6,089 nt of DNA from JAUNST01 sp964452285 (lineage in GTDB: Bacteria; Patescibacteriota; Microgenomatia; UBA1400; PJMF01), in NCBI GenBank assembly GCA_964452285.1, contig CAYVKW010000041.1:1-6089 (forward strand). Direction: 5' to 3'. The translations under genes and the position numbers were made by a program. A model generated the notes under the pieces. The model did not search any database and had not been told where the DNA came from. It was given only the letters and a program-made list of their open reading frames with translations. Of this stretch, positions 1-6,022 are shown in pieces (positions within the stretch are counted from its first letter, which is position 1; every line of letters begins with the position of its first letter).

Positions 1-2
1 CA

Positions 3-1289
3 AAAATTAAATGTGTGATTGAAATGGGCACCGTGTTCGTAATTTTAATTTTTGCTTGGACATTAGTGAATTGGTTTGTCAGTGGAATTTTTGATTCGAT
101 GTCGGAATTACTGCCTACTATAATGAAAAGAATTATTGGCTCAATTTATGAATTAATTTTTAATGCCACCGCTTTTATCACAACAACAATGGTGATAATT
201 CATATGTTTAAAATACGATATTTGGATTACTACATTTCTGTGGAAGATAAAGAGGTGACGGAGAGACAAATTGAACAACCAATTACAGAGGATGGAAGTA
301 GCGCGAACAAACAAAATGAAGGCATAAAGAGAGAAATAAAAATTGCCACTAATAGTAAACCGAGACAAGAAAAAATTATTATTCGCGACACTCAACATAG
401 CACTTATGCTTTTTTTCAGTTATTAGGCAGAATAGCGTTACTTTTTATTAAGATAGGAATTTTGTTTGTCTCAATTCCGTTGATTATTAGCTTTGTCGGG
501 TTAATAGCAATGGACACATTTTCATGGCTGAACGCGAATGAAAGTTTATTTTTTATGGGCTTAGGAATAGCGATTTTAGGAGGAGCAATTCTTAATTTTG
601 TAGTGCTGTATTTTATTTATAATTTTGTTTTTAATCAAAAGTATGCTTTCAAAATAATTTTCACGATGATAATGAGTGGTTTAATCTTAGCAGGAGTTGG
701 CACAGCGCTTTTCCTAACAGATTATCTTAATTTTGAAAAAGTAGTAAGCGAAGAAAGACCAACAAAAAAATTGCAAGTGGAAATGGCGGATAACTTGGTT
801 TTAAGTTTTTGGGAAGATATTGACACTGAAATAGTCGTAGATAATAATATAGAGAATATTGACATTGCAATTACCCACGATCAAATGGGCGAACCAAGTA
901 TACTAGAAGAAAATCTGATGTGGACAGATGAGGGATGGCAAGATTTAACGGAAGCGTTAGCTCAAATCGAAAATGATCAAGAGGAAGCTATGGAAACAAG
1001 TATAAGCGGCGAAATCGCGAAAAACGAGAGAAATGAAACGAGTGAGGTGCAAGTGGACTTACTAGCAAAAGAAAACGCTTTGCCAGAAATTAAATTGTGT
1101 CAACTGGAAACTTCTTATAGTGGCTTGACGAGAGAGAAAATGAAAGAGCTTGTCGCTGACACAAAAAAGAAAAAGATCCGAGACTATCATCAAGAAGAAA
1201 GATGGAATATACAAATCAGAGTGTCAGAAAAAAATAGAGAGATTTTGGAAAAAAATTATCAAAGTTTTAGAAATATGAGAGAGGAATAA
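3..1289 (+). CDS. Multi-span membrane protein of unknown function with charged cytosolic or extracellular tail; 5' end cut off by window edge
   Basis: The reading frame is open to the left edge. The first possible start inside the window is a GTG at position 15, but it has no Shine-Dalgarno and the frame continues upstream as Lys-Ile-Lys-Cys, so the true start probably lies outside. Numbering from that GTG, hydrophobic segments lie near residues 5-26, 42-66, 136-166, 178-206 and 213-237. A polar linker (about 72-128) separates the first pair from the other three. After the last segment comes a tail of about 185 residues that is acidic in its middle (about 265-350) and Lys/Arg/Glu-rich with likely helices at the end (about 372-424). 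The arrangement of membrane bundle, linker, second bundle and soluble tail loosely recalls PspC-domain proteins with C-terminal beta domains. I see no diagnostic PspC motif, so I leave the function open. There are no catalytic motifs. It is very A+T-rich. The next genes encode an ABC exporter on the same strand but behind their own promoter, so a functional link is only a guess. Confidence 0.75.
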   Translation, partial: KIKCVIEMGTVFVILIFAWTLVNWFVSGIFDSMSELLPTIMKRIIGSIYELIFNATAFITTTMVIIHMFKIRYLDYYISVEDKEVTERQIEQPITEDGSSANKQNEGIKREIKIATNSKPRQEKIIIRDTQHSTYAFFQLLGRIALLFIKIGILFVSIPLIISFVGLIAMDTFSWLNANESLFFMGLGIAILGGAILNFVVLYFIYNFVFNQKYAFKIIFTMIMSGLILAGVGTALFLTDYLNFEKVVSEERPTKKLQVEMADNLVLSFWEDIDTEIVVDNNIENIDIAITHDQMGEPSILEENLMWTDEGWQDLTEALAQIENDQEEAMETSISGEIAKNERNETSEVQVDLLAKENALPEIKLCQLETSYSGLTREKMKELVADTKKKKIRDYHQEERWNIQIRVSEKNREILEKNYQSFRNMREE

Positions 1290-1290
1290 A

Positions 1291-1322
1291 AAGAGGTGGC
1301 AATTATGGAAGAAAGCAGATAA
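1291..1322 (+). other. Strong Shine-Dalgarno plus five-codon ORF (possible leader peptide or gene remnant)
   Basis: GAGGTG at 1293-1298 is a near-ideal Shine-Dalgarno, six bases before an ATG at 1305. The ORF it would serve reads Met-Glu-Glu-Ser-Arg and stops at TAA 1320-1322. It is in frame with the preceding membrane-protein gene and follows that gene's TAA by only a few codons. It ends just before the next promoter. It could be a tiny translated ORF, the relic of a deleted gene that once followed the membrane-protein gene, or chance. The element stands out because other starts in this window have weak or no Shine-Dalgarno. Confidence 0.3.
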
Positions 1323-1325
1323 AAG

Positions 1326-1334
1326 TGGTATAAT
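1326..1334 (+). promoter_or_regulatory. Extended -10 promoter for the adaptor-ATPase-permease operon
   Basis: TGGTATAAT is a perfect TGn plus TATAAT extended -10 element. At 17-bp spacing the bases upstream (about 1306-1311) do not resemble TTGACA, so the promoter would rely on the extended -10. The predicted transcript start is about 1341, giving a leader of roughly 30-37 bases before the adaptor gene. The same TGnTATAAT pattern recurs at the other two promoters in this window, which supports it. The position in a short gap between same-strand genes suggests the exporter can be expressed independently of the upstream membrane protein. Confidence 0.7.
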
Positions 1335-1377
1335 TGACTCATAATTGCATTAAAATATACAAAAAAAGAAAGTGAAA

Positions 1378-2637
1378 ATGATAAAAGAAAAACAAACAGA
1401 ATTAAAACAAAAAGCTGAGAAGAAGCGGCCAGTGAAAAACATATGGTTGAAATGGAAAAGTTTGAAGAAAAGATGGAAATTTTTGATTATTATCGTTTTA
1501 CTCATTATAGTGGGTAGCGGCTGGTCAAAAATTTCCTCAAAAAAACAGATGCAGGCGAATCGCGAAGTGATCACGGTGGTGCGTGAAAACATAAAAAAGG
1601 AAGCGATTCGTAGTGGACAGGTAGAACTACAAGGTGTAGTCCAAGTCACGCCACCGATTAGCGGAGTAATTACAGAATTATTAGTGGAGAATGGACAAAC
1701 AGTGACAGAAGGGGAAGAATTATTTAAAATGAAGAGCGATGCCACTCAGGCAGAATTAAATCAGGCTTGGGCTAGTTATTTGACGGCAAAAAATAATTAT
1801 GAAGAAGCAAAAAATAGTAGCGGAGTAAGCGAATGGAATAATTTTGAAAATGCTAAAAGTACAATGATGGCAGTGGAAGAAGAGGTAAAAAAATTTGAGG
1901 AATTGTATCCAGAGAAAAAAAATCACCAAGATAAAGACTACCAAGAATTAAAGCTCAAAGAAAGTGTAGCTAGAAGAAATCTAGATGCAGCCACGCTGAC
2001 TCCGAGTCAGATCAGTAGTAAGACGCAAGAAAGCAAAGCGATTTATCAAGCATCTTTGTCGTCTTACAATGCCACAAAAGATGGTAGTTATAAATCGCCG
2101 ATTGCTGGAAGAATAGAAAATATCGGTGTAAATGAGGGTGAAAAAGTCATCGCAAAAGTAGGTGACAAGGATGGGACACCATTATTCTTAATTGTGCCAG
2201 ACGGTAAAAAAACTGTCAGTATGCAAATTGGACCGAGTGATGCAATGACTTTGCAAGTCGGTCAAATGGCGACAGTAAAAAATGATTATATAAAGGATGC
2301 GACTTTTGCGGCGCAAGTGGTAAGAGTGGATAAAGTAGGAAAAACTACTTCTGATAAAGGCTTGACTTATCGAGCTTGGTTGGAAGTGGAAGACACTAAC
2401 AATAAATTGCTTTTGGGTATCCCAGTAGAAATAACATTAACAACGGCAGAAAAAGAACAAGTGCTAGTGGTACCAAGCGAGGCTGTGCATGAAAGCATGA
2501 TCACTATTACCGATGACAAAGGGACTGTCATAGAAGAAAGAGCGGTACAGACTGGCTTGAAGGCAAATGGGAAAGTAGAAATTATAAGCGGTGTAAATGA
2601 AGGCGAAAAAGTCTTAGTGGATAAAAATGAAAAATAA
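1378..2637 (+). CDS. MacA/HlyD-type periplasmic adaptor (membrane fusion) subunit of an ABC exporter
   Basis: The protein has 419 residues from the ATG at 1378; an in-frame GTG at 1372 would add two. Neither start has a clear Shine-Dalgarno, so ATG is chosen on codon preference. The order of parts is typical of the family. A Lys/Arg-rich cytosolic N-terminus (1-33) is followed by one membrane anchor (about 34-47). The first half of a lipoyl-like domain (about 85-121, with PISGVITELLVENGQTV) precedes a polar helical hairpin (about 122-235). The second lipoyl half (about 238-275, with SPIAGRIENIGVNEGEKV) leads to a beta-barrel domain (about 278-358) and a membrane-proximal domain ending in ISGVNEGEKV (about 361-419). 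In this family the adaptor couples a MacB-type transporter to extracytoplasmic substrate transfer. There is no lipobox and I see no cysteine. No TolC-like gene is nearby, which fits a monoderm or an unlinked partner. The gene overlaps the ATPase gene by 11 bases. Family assignment is solid; the substrate is unknown. Confidence 0.9.
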   Translation: MIKEKQTELKQKAEKKRPVKNIWLKWKSLKKRWKFLIIIVLLIIVGSGWSKISSKKQMQANREVITVVRENIKKEAIRSGQVELQGVVQVTPPISGVITELLVENGQTVTEGEELFKMKSDATQAELNQAWASYLTAKNNYEEAKNSSGVSEWNNFENAKSTMMAVEEEVKKFEELYPEKKNHQDKDYQELKLKESVARRNLDAATLTPSQISSKTQESKAIYQASLSSYNATKDGSYKSPIAGRIENIGVNEGEKVIAKVGDKDGTPLFLIVPDGKKTVSMQIGPSDAMTLQVGQMATVKNDYIKDATFAAQVVRVDKVGKTTSDKGLTYRAWLEVEDTNNKLLLGIPVEITLTTAEKEQVLVVPSEAVHESMITITDDKGTVIEERAVQTGLKANGKVEIISGVNEGEKVLVDKNEK

Positions 2638-3313
2638 TAAAGAAATTTTGATTGAGCTGCGAAATCTAAAAAAAAGCTATGGCGAAGGCGAAATGGCTAC
2701 CGAAATTTTGCATGGTTTAGATTTAAAAATTGCCAAAGGTGAAATGGTGGCGATTATGGGTGCAAGCGGAAGTGGCAAATCAACGCTTATGAATATCCTT
2801 GGAACACTGGATAAAGCAAGCAGTGGTGACTATTTGTTTGCCGGCAAAAAAATCGATGACTATACGACAGAACAACTAGCAGATTTAAGAAATCATGAAA
2901 TTGGCTTTGTTTTTCAATCGTTTAATTTATTACCGCGATTGACAGTAGAAAAAAACATTGAAAGACCGATGCTTTATGGACAAGTGCCGAAAGGCGAGCG
3001 CGCGGTGAAAGCGGCAGAAGTTTTGAGTAAAGTGGGCTTAGAGGATAAAAAGGATAAGTATCCACTCAAACTTTCTGGCGGGCAGCAACAAAGAGTAGCG
3101 TTGGCGCGAGCCTTAGTGATGACGCCAAAATTAATTTTGGCCGACGAGCCAACTGGAGCGTTAGACTCAAAAACGGCAATCATGGTCATGAATGAATTAA
3201 CAAAAATAAACCGAGAGACTGGAACCACAATTGCGATTATTACTCATGATGAAAAAGTAGCGAAATTCGCGCAAAGAACTATTCGAATTCAAGATGGGAG
3301 AATAAAGATATGA
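2627..3313 (+). CDS. ABC transporter ATP-binding protein, MacB/LolD (efflux) type
   Basis: This is a complete 228-residue ATPase of the usual size. Motifs are all present and intact: Walker A GASGSGKST (45-53), Q-loop FVFQSFNLL with Gln97, signature LSGGQQQR (149-156), Walker B LILADE (169-174) with catalytic Glu174, D-loop GALDSKT (177-183) and switch His207. The ADEPTGALD wording and the short length are typical of the MacB/LolD/FtsE group, which powers mechanotransmission with FtsX-fold permeases rather than translocation through a channel. The ATG at 2627 lies inside the end of the adaptor gene (11-base overlap) with only a weak AGTGGA upstream, so translation is probably coupled. It hydrolyses ATP on the cytosolic face and pairs with the permease encoded immediately downstream. 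In proteobacterial MacB this domain is fused to the permease; here it is separate, as in many Gram-positive-type systems. Confidence 0.95.
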   Translation: MKNNKEILIELRNLKKSYGEGEMATEILHGLDLKIAKGEMVAIMGASGSGKSTLMNILGTLDKASSGDYLFAGKKIDDYTTEQLADLRNHEIGFVFQSFNLLPRLTVEKNIERPMLYGQVPKGERAVKAAEVLSKVGLEDKKDKYPLKLSGGQQQRVALARALVMTPKLILADEPTGALDSKTAIMVMNELTKINRETGTTIAIITHDEKVAKFAQRTIRIQDGRIKI

Positions 3314-4527
3314 TGTGGGAATTAATTCTTGAAGCTCTGACAACTTTGCGAACCAATATGATGCGAACTGTTTTGACCATGATTGGAATTATTTTGGGAG
3401 TCGGAGCAGTGGTAACGATTATGACCATCGGGCAGTCAGCTTTTGATACAGCAGAAGAAGAAATCATGGGTTCTGGCAGCAATATTACAATTAGTGCTAA
3501 TAATTCCACTGGTATAAATAAAATACCTTTAGACAAAAGTTTCATTAATGTCTTGAAAGCTGCAAATATTACTGGCATCGCTAATTACGAGCCTCACTGC
3601 AGCGGCATCAGTGGAACAGCAACTAATGCTTTGGACGACAAAGTAGATGCCGTGATGCGCTATGTTAATTTAAATGATGTTAAGGACTTAAAAATAATTG
3701 CTGGCTATACTTTTGATGAAGAAGACATGAATAATTATGGAGCAGTGGCAATTATTGATCAATTTATGGTGAACAAACTTTTCACTTCACCAGGAGATGC
3801 ATTAGAAGAAAATGTTCATCTAAATGGGAAAGTTTTTAAAGTGGTAGGAGTGGTAGAAAATGAAGCTAATTTTTCATCAGATTACGGGCATATTTATGTG
3901 CCTTTGTCTTTTTGCGAATTAGATCCGTTTTTTCAAACTTATGGTTATAATTACTTAAGTTTGGGCGCCGAAATTGGCAGTGATTATGAGACTATCACTA
4001 AAGAAATTAAAAAAGTGCTAATGGAAACTTATGGTTTTGAAGATGAGGACGAACTGACTTTTACAATAGAAAATGTAAATGAAATCATGGTAGAAATTGG
4101 TACATTCATGACGGCTTTCTCGATTGGTTTGTCATTAATTGCAGCAATTTCATTATTGGTGGGAGGAGTGGGAATTATGAATATCATGCTGGTTAATGTC
4201 ACGGAAAGAACAAAAGAAATTGGACTAATGAAAGCTCTTGGAGCTCAAGATAAAGATATTACTTTTCAATTTTTGGTGGAGGCGGCAGTAATGACGATTT
4301 GTGGTGGCGCTTTAGGTGTGTTTTTAGGGATTGGAGTTAGCTGGCTAATAATTGTGCTGGCGAATACTTTTGGCGGAAACTTTTTGCCGGAATTTAAATT
4401 TGTAATTAGTCAGACTTCGATCATTGTATCTGTGATAGTGTCGACGGCGATTGGTTTAATTTTCGGCGCTTATCCGGCGAAAAAAGCAGCGAAGCTGGAT
4501 CCGGTGGAAGCGCTAAGAAGAGACTAA
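3310..4527 (+). CDS. ABC transporter permease, MacB/FtsX type (MacB_PCD plus FtsX domains)
   Basis: This is a 405-residue permease with the standard four-span layout. The first membrane segment (about 19-42) follows the amphipathic start with RTNMMRTVLTMIGIILG. A large extracytoplasmic MacB_PCD-like domain spans about 45-262. Three further segments lie at about 264-293, 322-352 and 369-390. The conserved cytosolic loop with VNVTERTKEIGLMKALGA (about 295-311) and the C-terminal AYPAKKAAKLDPVEALRRD are hallmarks of MacB permeases. Usual length for a stand-alone member is about 400, so it appears complete. The ATG at 3310 overlaps the ATPase stop as ATGA, and GGGAG at 3296-3300 supports this start over the ATG at 3313. 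It would act as a homodimer with two ATPases and the adaptor to expel a peptide, lipid, antibiotic or other compound; sequence does not say which. It is the last gene of the operon. Confidence 0.95.
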   Translation: MMWELILEALTTLRTNMMRTVLTMIGIILGVGAVVTIMTIGQSAFDTAEEEIMGSGSNITISANNSTGINKIPLDKSFINVLKAANITGIANYEPHCSGISGTATNALDDKVDAVMRYVNLNDVKDLKIIAGYTFDEEDMNNYGAVAIIDQFMVNKLFTSPGDALEENVHLNGKVFKVVGVVENEANFSSDYGHIYVPLSFCELDPFFQTYGYNYLSLGAEIGSDYETITKEIKKVLMETYGFEDEDELTFTIENVNEIMVEIGTFMTAFSIGLSLIAAISLLVGGVGIMNIMLVNVTERTKEIGLMKALGAQDKDITFQFLVEAAVMTICGGALGVFLGIGVSWLIIVLANTFGGNFLPEFKFVISQTSIIVSVIVSTAIGLIFGAYPAKKAAKLDPVEALRRD

Positions 4528-4557
4528 AAAAGAGGATAGTGATGGGCGACTTTAGTC
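4522..4557. repeat. Inverted repeat spanning the two convergent stop codons (weak terminator candidate)
   Basis: GACTAAA at 4522-4528 is the exact reverse complement of TTTAGTC at 4551-4557. The arms contain the permease TAA (4525-4527) and the TAA of the converging mutarotase-like gene (4554-4552). The loop is 22 bases with no obvious inner pairing and neither side has a T-tract, so a classical intrinsic terminator is not supported. It may help separate converging transcripts or be a chance result of facing stop codons. Confidence 0.3.
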
Positions 4558-5430
4558 AATGGTGATGGAGTAAGAAAAAACGAATTGGGCTGACGGCGGT
4601 AAGATGAGCGTGCCTTCACGCTGAGTAAAATCGCCGTCATAATGAGCGAAATCACCATGACCGTGCCACGGTTCGAGGCAAACAAAGTCACCTTTACTCC
4701 AAATACCAAACCAAGGGCAGCTTGGATTGGAGACAGTAATAGAGTGCCGCGGACCTTGGAGGCGTACCAAAGAAGAAGAAAGATTTTCAAAAACTAAAGC
4801 GTCTTGAGCAAAAAGCTGATGAGTCAGGGGGATTCTAGTCACATTTTGACCGAAGGGTAGGCGTTTTTCTTGAAAAGAACTGTCTGAATGCATTAATAAA
4901 CGAGAAAGATTTTCTGCACGTTCAAAAATAATTTGATAGTCGCTGAACTTCTCGTCTGCCAGAAGCGGGCAATTGAAAGCTGGATGAGCACCAAGGGAAA
5001 AAGGGAGGTTTTGCTCGTCAAGATTTAAAACGGTAAGAGTAATGAGTAAAGAATTGTCTTGAAGCTGATAGTGATTGGTCAAGCGGAAACGAAAAGGATA
5101 GGCGGCAAAAGTGGCAGGCGAATTTTCTAAACTCAAAGTAAGACTGGTGGAAGTGTGATCGATTAAAGAAAATTCGCTATGACGAGCAAAACCATGATTG
5201 CCCAAGGAAAATTGTTTCTTGCCAAGATGATAGTGCTCTTGCCAGACTTTACCAACAATAGGAAAAAGAGTTGGATTACGGCCAGCCCAGACATTGGGAT
5301 CACCTTGCCAAGCAAATTCAAGACCAGATTTTTTAGCAAATAAACTGATAAATTCGGCGGCGGTAAGTTTAAAATCGAGACTGAGAAAGTCGTTTTCTAA
5401 GTGAAGCGGAAGGGGAGTTGTTTGAGGCAC
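4552..5430 (-). CDS. Aldose 1-epimerase (mutarotase) family protein, LacX-like
   Basis: This 292-residue protein matches the usual length of the LacX-like branch of the galactose mutarotase family, which interconverts alpha and beta anomers of sugars or sugar phosphates. Visible landmarks are the N-terminal AEFISLFAKKSGLEFAWQGD (24-43), NPTLFPIVG (52-60), the first catalytic-type His in HGFARH (His79), YPFRF (111-115), the second in FSLGAHPAF (His149) and the general-base-type Glu in VCLEPWHG (Glu253). All three key residues are therefore present. There is no signal peptide, so it should be cytosolic. The GTG start is supported by GGAG seven bases upstream, and it lies two bases after the HD gene's stop, which implies co-transcription and probable translational coupling. 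The coding strand is rich in pyrimidines and the protein is rich in Phe, Leu, Ser and Pro, unlike the Lys/Glu-rich plus-strand genes. The exact sugar substrate cannot be inferred. Confidence 0.9.
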   Translation of the reverse strand: MPQTTPLPLHLENDFLSLDFKLTAAEFISLFAKKSGLEFAWQGDPNVWAGRNPTLFPIVGKVWQEHYHLGKKQFSLGNHGFARHSEFSLIDHTSTSLTLSLENSPATFAAYPFRFRLTNHYQLQDNSLLITLTVLNLDEQNLPFSLGAHPAFNCPLLADEKFSDYQIIFERAENLSRLLMHSDSSFQEKRLPFGQNVTRIPLTHQLFAQDALVFENLSSSLVRLQGPRHSITVSNPSCPWFGIWSKGDFVCLEPWHGHGDFAHYDGDFTQREGTLILPPSAQFVFSYSITID

Positions 5431-5432
5431 AA

Positions 5433-5981
5433 CTAAGCTCCGAATTCTTTTTGCCAGTTAATAAAAATTTGGGCTTGATCATCGCCATAGCCTTTTAACT
5501 CCGCAATAATATCAGCGGGATCGTCCTCGTGCCATAAGGTGGCTTCACGCTTACTGAAAAATAAATCGGCGTAAGTGATAATTCTCTCGGCTAAAGAAGT
5601 GGGAATAAAGTCTTGAGCGGGCAGCGGCAATTGACGTTCAACAATTTCTTTTTTGGTTAAGCCAACACCGACATGTCTCTCTGCGACAAGAGCGTGCTGA
5701 GGCAAATTCTCCTGACGGAGAATTTGCGCGCCGGCGACACCATGAGCGATATAAGGCAATTTACCGATACAATCCATCTTGGGACTATTGACTTCAAAAA
5801 CACCGATATCGTGGAGCATAGCTGCTTCTTCAATAAAATCTTGTCCTTCTTGACTTAACCCAAGATGGCGAGCAATTTTAAGAGCTTTATTAGTTACTAA
5901 AATCGCGTGAATAAGGAAAATTTTATAGGTGCGAGTACCCAAATGGTAATATTTATTAATTAAACTAAGATAATCAATCAT
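5433..5981 (-). CDS. HD-domain metal-dependent phosphohydrolase-like protein (TIGR00295-like)
   Basis: The protein has 182 residues when started at the ATG at 5981-5979. A longer frame reaches back to 6047, but those extra 22 codons overlap the promoter pair and the divergent gene, so the shorter form is preferred. The HD ligand set is complete: His25 in the first helix, the His57-Asp58 doublet in AAMLHDIG, His80 in AHGVAG, His103 in ERHVGVG and Asp139 in ITYADLFF. The stretch ERHVGVGLTKKEI, then PLPAQDFIPTSLAERIITYAD, resembles the uncharacterised TIGR00295 HD family as I remember it. HD proteins bind divalent metals and commonly cleave phosphate esters, often of nucleotides, but the substrate here is unknown. 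No signal peptide or membrane span is visible. It is first of a two-gene operon with the mutarotase-like gene, and its mRNA is probably leaderless. A perfect stem-loop lies within the gene between the His80 and His103 codons. Confidence 0.88.
   Translation of the reverse strand: MIDYLSLINKYYHLGTRTYKIFLIHAILVTNKALKIARHLGLSQEGQDFIEEAAMLHDIGVFEVNSPKMDCIGKLPYIAHGVAGAQILRQENLPQHALVAERHVGVGLTKKEIVERQLPLPAQDFIPTSLAERIITYADLFFSKREATLWHEDDPADIIAELKGYGDDQAQIFINWQKEFGA
5438..5441 (-). promoter_or_regulatory. Shine-Dalgarno deciding the GTG start of the mutarotase-like gene
   Basis: Read on the minus strand the bases are GGAG, seven bases before the GTG at 5430-5428, and they lie within the last codons of the HD gene. 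No alternative ATG exists near the N-terminus, so this site is the main support for the GTG start. Confidence 0.6.
5702..5727. repeat. Perfect 11-bp stem, 4-base loop hairpin inside the HD gene
   Basis: GCAAATTCTCC (5702-5712) and GGAGAATTTGC (5717-5727) are exact reverse complements around a TGAC loop. The structure sits in the coding region (codons about 85-94 of the HD protein). It lacks a following T-tract in either direction, so it is not a standard terminator. Confidence 0.75.
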
Positions 5982-5987
5982 AATGGT

Positions 5988-5996
5988 ATTATAACA
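5988..5996 (-). promoter_or_regulatory. Extended -10 promoter of the HD/mutarotase operon, predicted leaderless
   Basis: On the minus strand this reads TGTTATAAT, a perfect extended -10. Counting the hexamer's last base as -7 puts +1 at 5981, which is exactly the A of the HD gene's ATG. No Shine-Dalgarno precedes that ATG. No -35-like hexamer is visible at 17-bp spacing. Confidence 0.7.
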
Positions 5997-6005
5997 AATT
6001 TTTTC

Positions 6006-6014
6006 TGCTATAAT
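6006..6014 (+). promoter_or_regulatory. Extended -10 promoter of the right-edge gene, predicted leaderless
   Basis: TGCTATAAT is a perfect extended -10. With the last T as -7, the predicted start is 6021, two bases before the ATG at 6023. It lies only nine bases from the divergent minus-strand promoter, so the two polymerase footprints must overlap. The GGGG at 6015-6018 would fall upstream of the transcript and is therefore unlikely to act as a Shine-Dalgarno. Confidence 0.68.
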
Positions 6015-6022
6015 GGGGACAT

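Noticed and set aside
117..124. TATAAT-like sequence inside the first gene
   Set aside because: It lacks the TG extension and a -35, and lies within coding sequence with no gene starting nearby; expected by chance in A+T-rich DNA.
153..398. Antisense open frame on the minus strand opposite the first gene
   Set aside because: It is a shadow of the plus-strand frame with low-complexity Phe/Ile/Cys content and no ribosome site. The same applies to other antisense frames at 1350-1745, 1756-1944, 2974-3228, 3279-3578, 4524-4790 and 5673-5858.
1334..1361. Second possible promoter: TTGACT (1334-1339) with TATACA (1356-1361), 16-bp spacing
   Set aside because: It overlaps the stronger TGGTATAAT element, has a poorer -10, and would start transcription only about 10 bases before the adaptor ATG. 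Possible, but not needed.
2122..2634. Repeated GVNEGEKV motif in the adaptor (residues about 250-257 and 405-412)
   Set aside because: Both copies fall at positions where HlyD/MacA proteins normally carry a G-x-x-x-G-E/D-x-V turn (second lipoyl half and membrane-proximal domain), so it is family signature and not an unusual duplication.
3311..3313. Possibility of a recoded TGA (as in Gracilibacteria-like genomes)
   Set aside because: TGA ends the ATPase at the normal family length and forms a classic ATGA overlap with the permease start, and the other genes use TAA or TAG at sensible ends.
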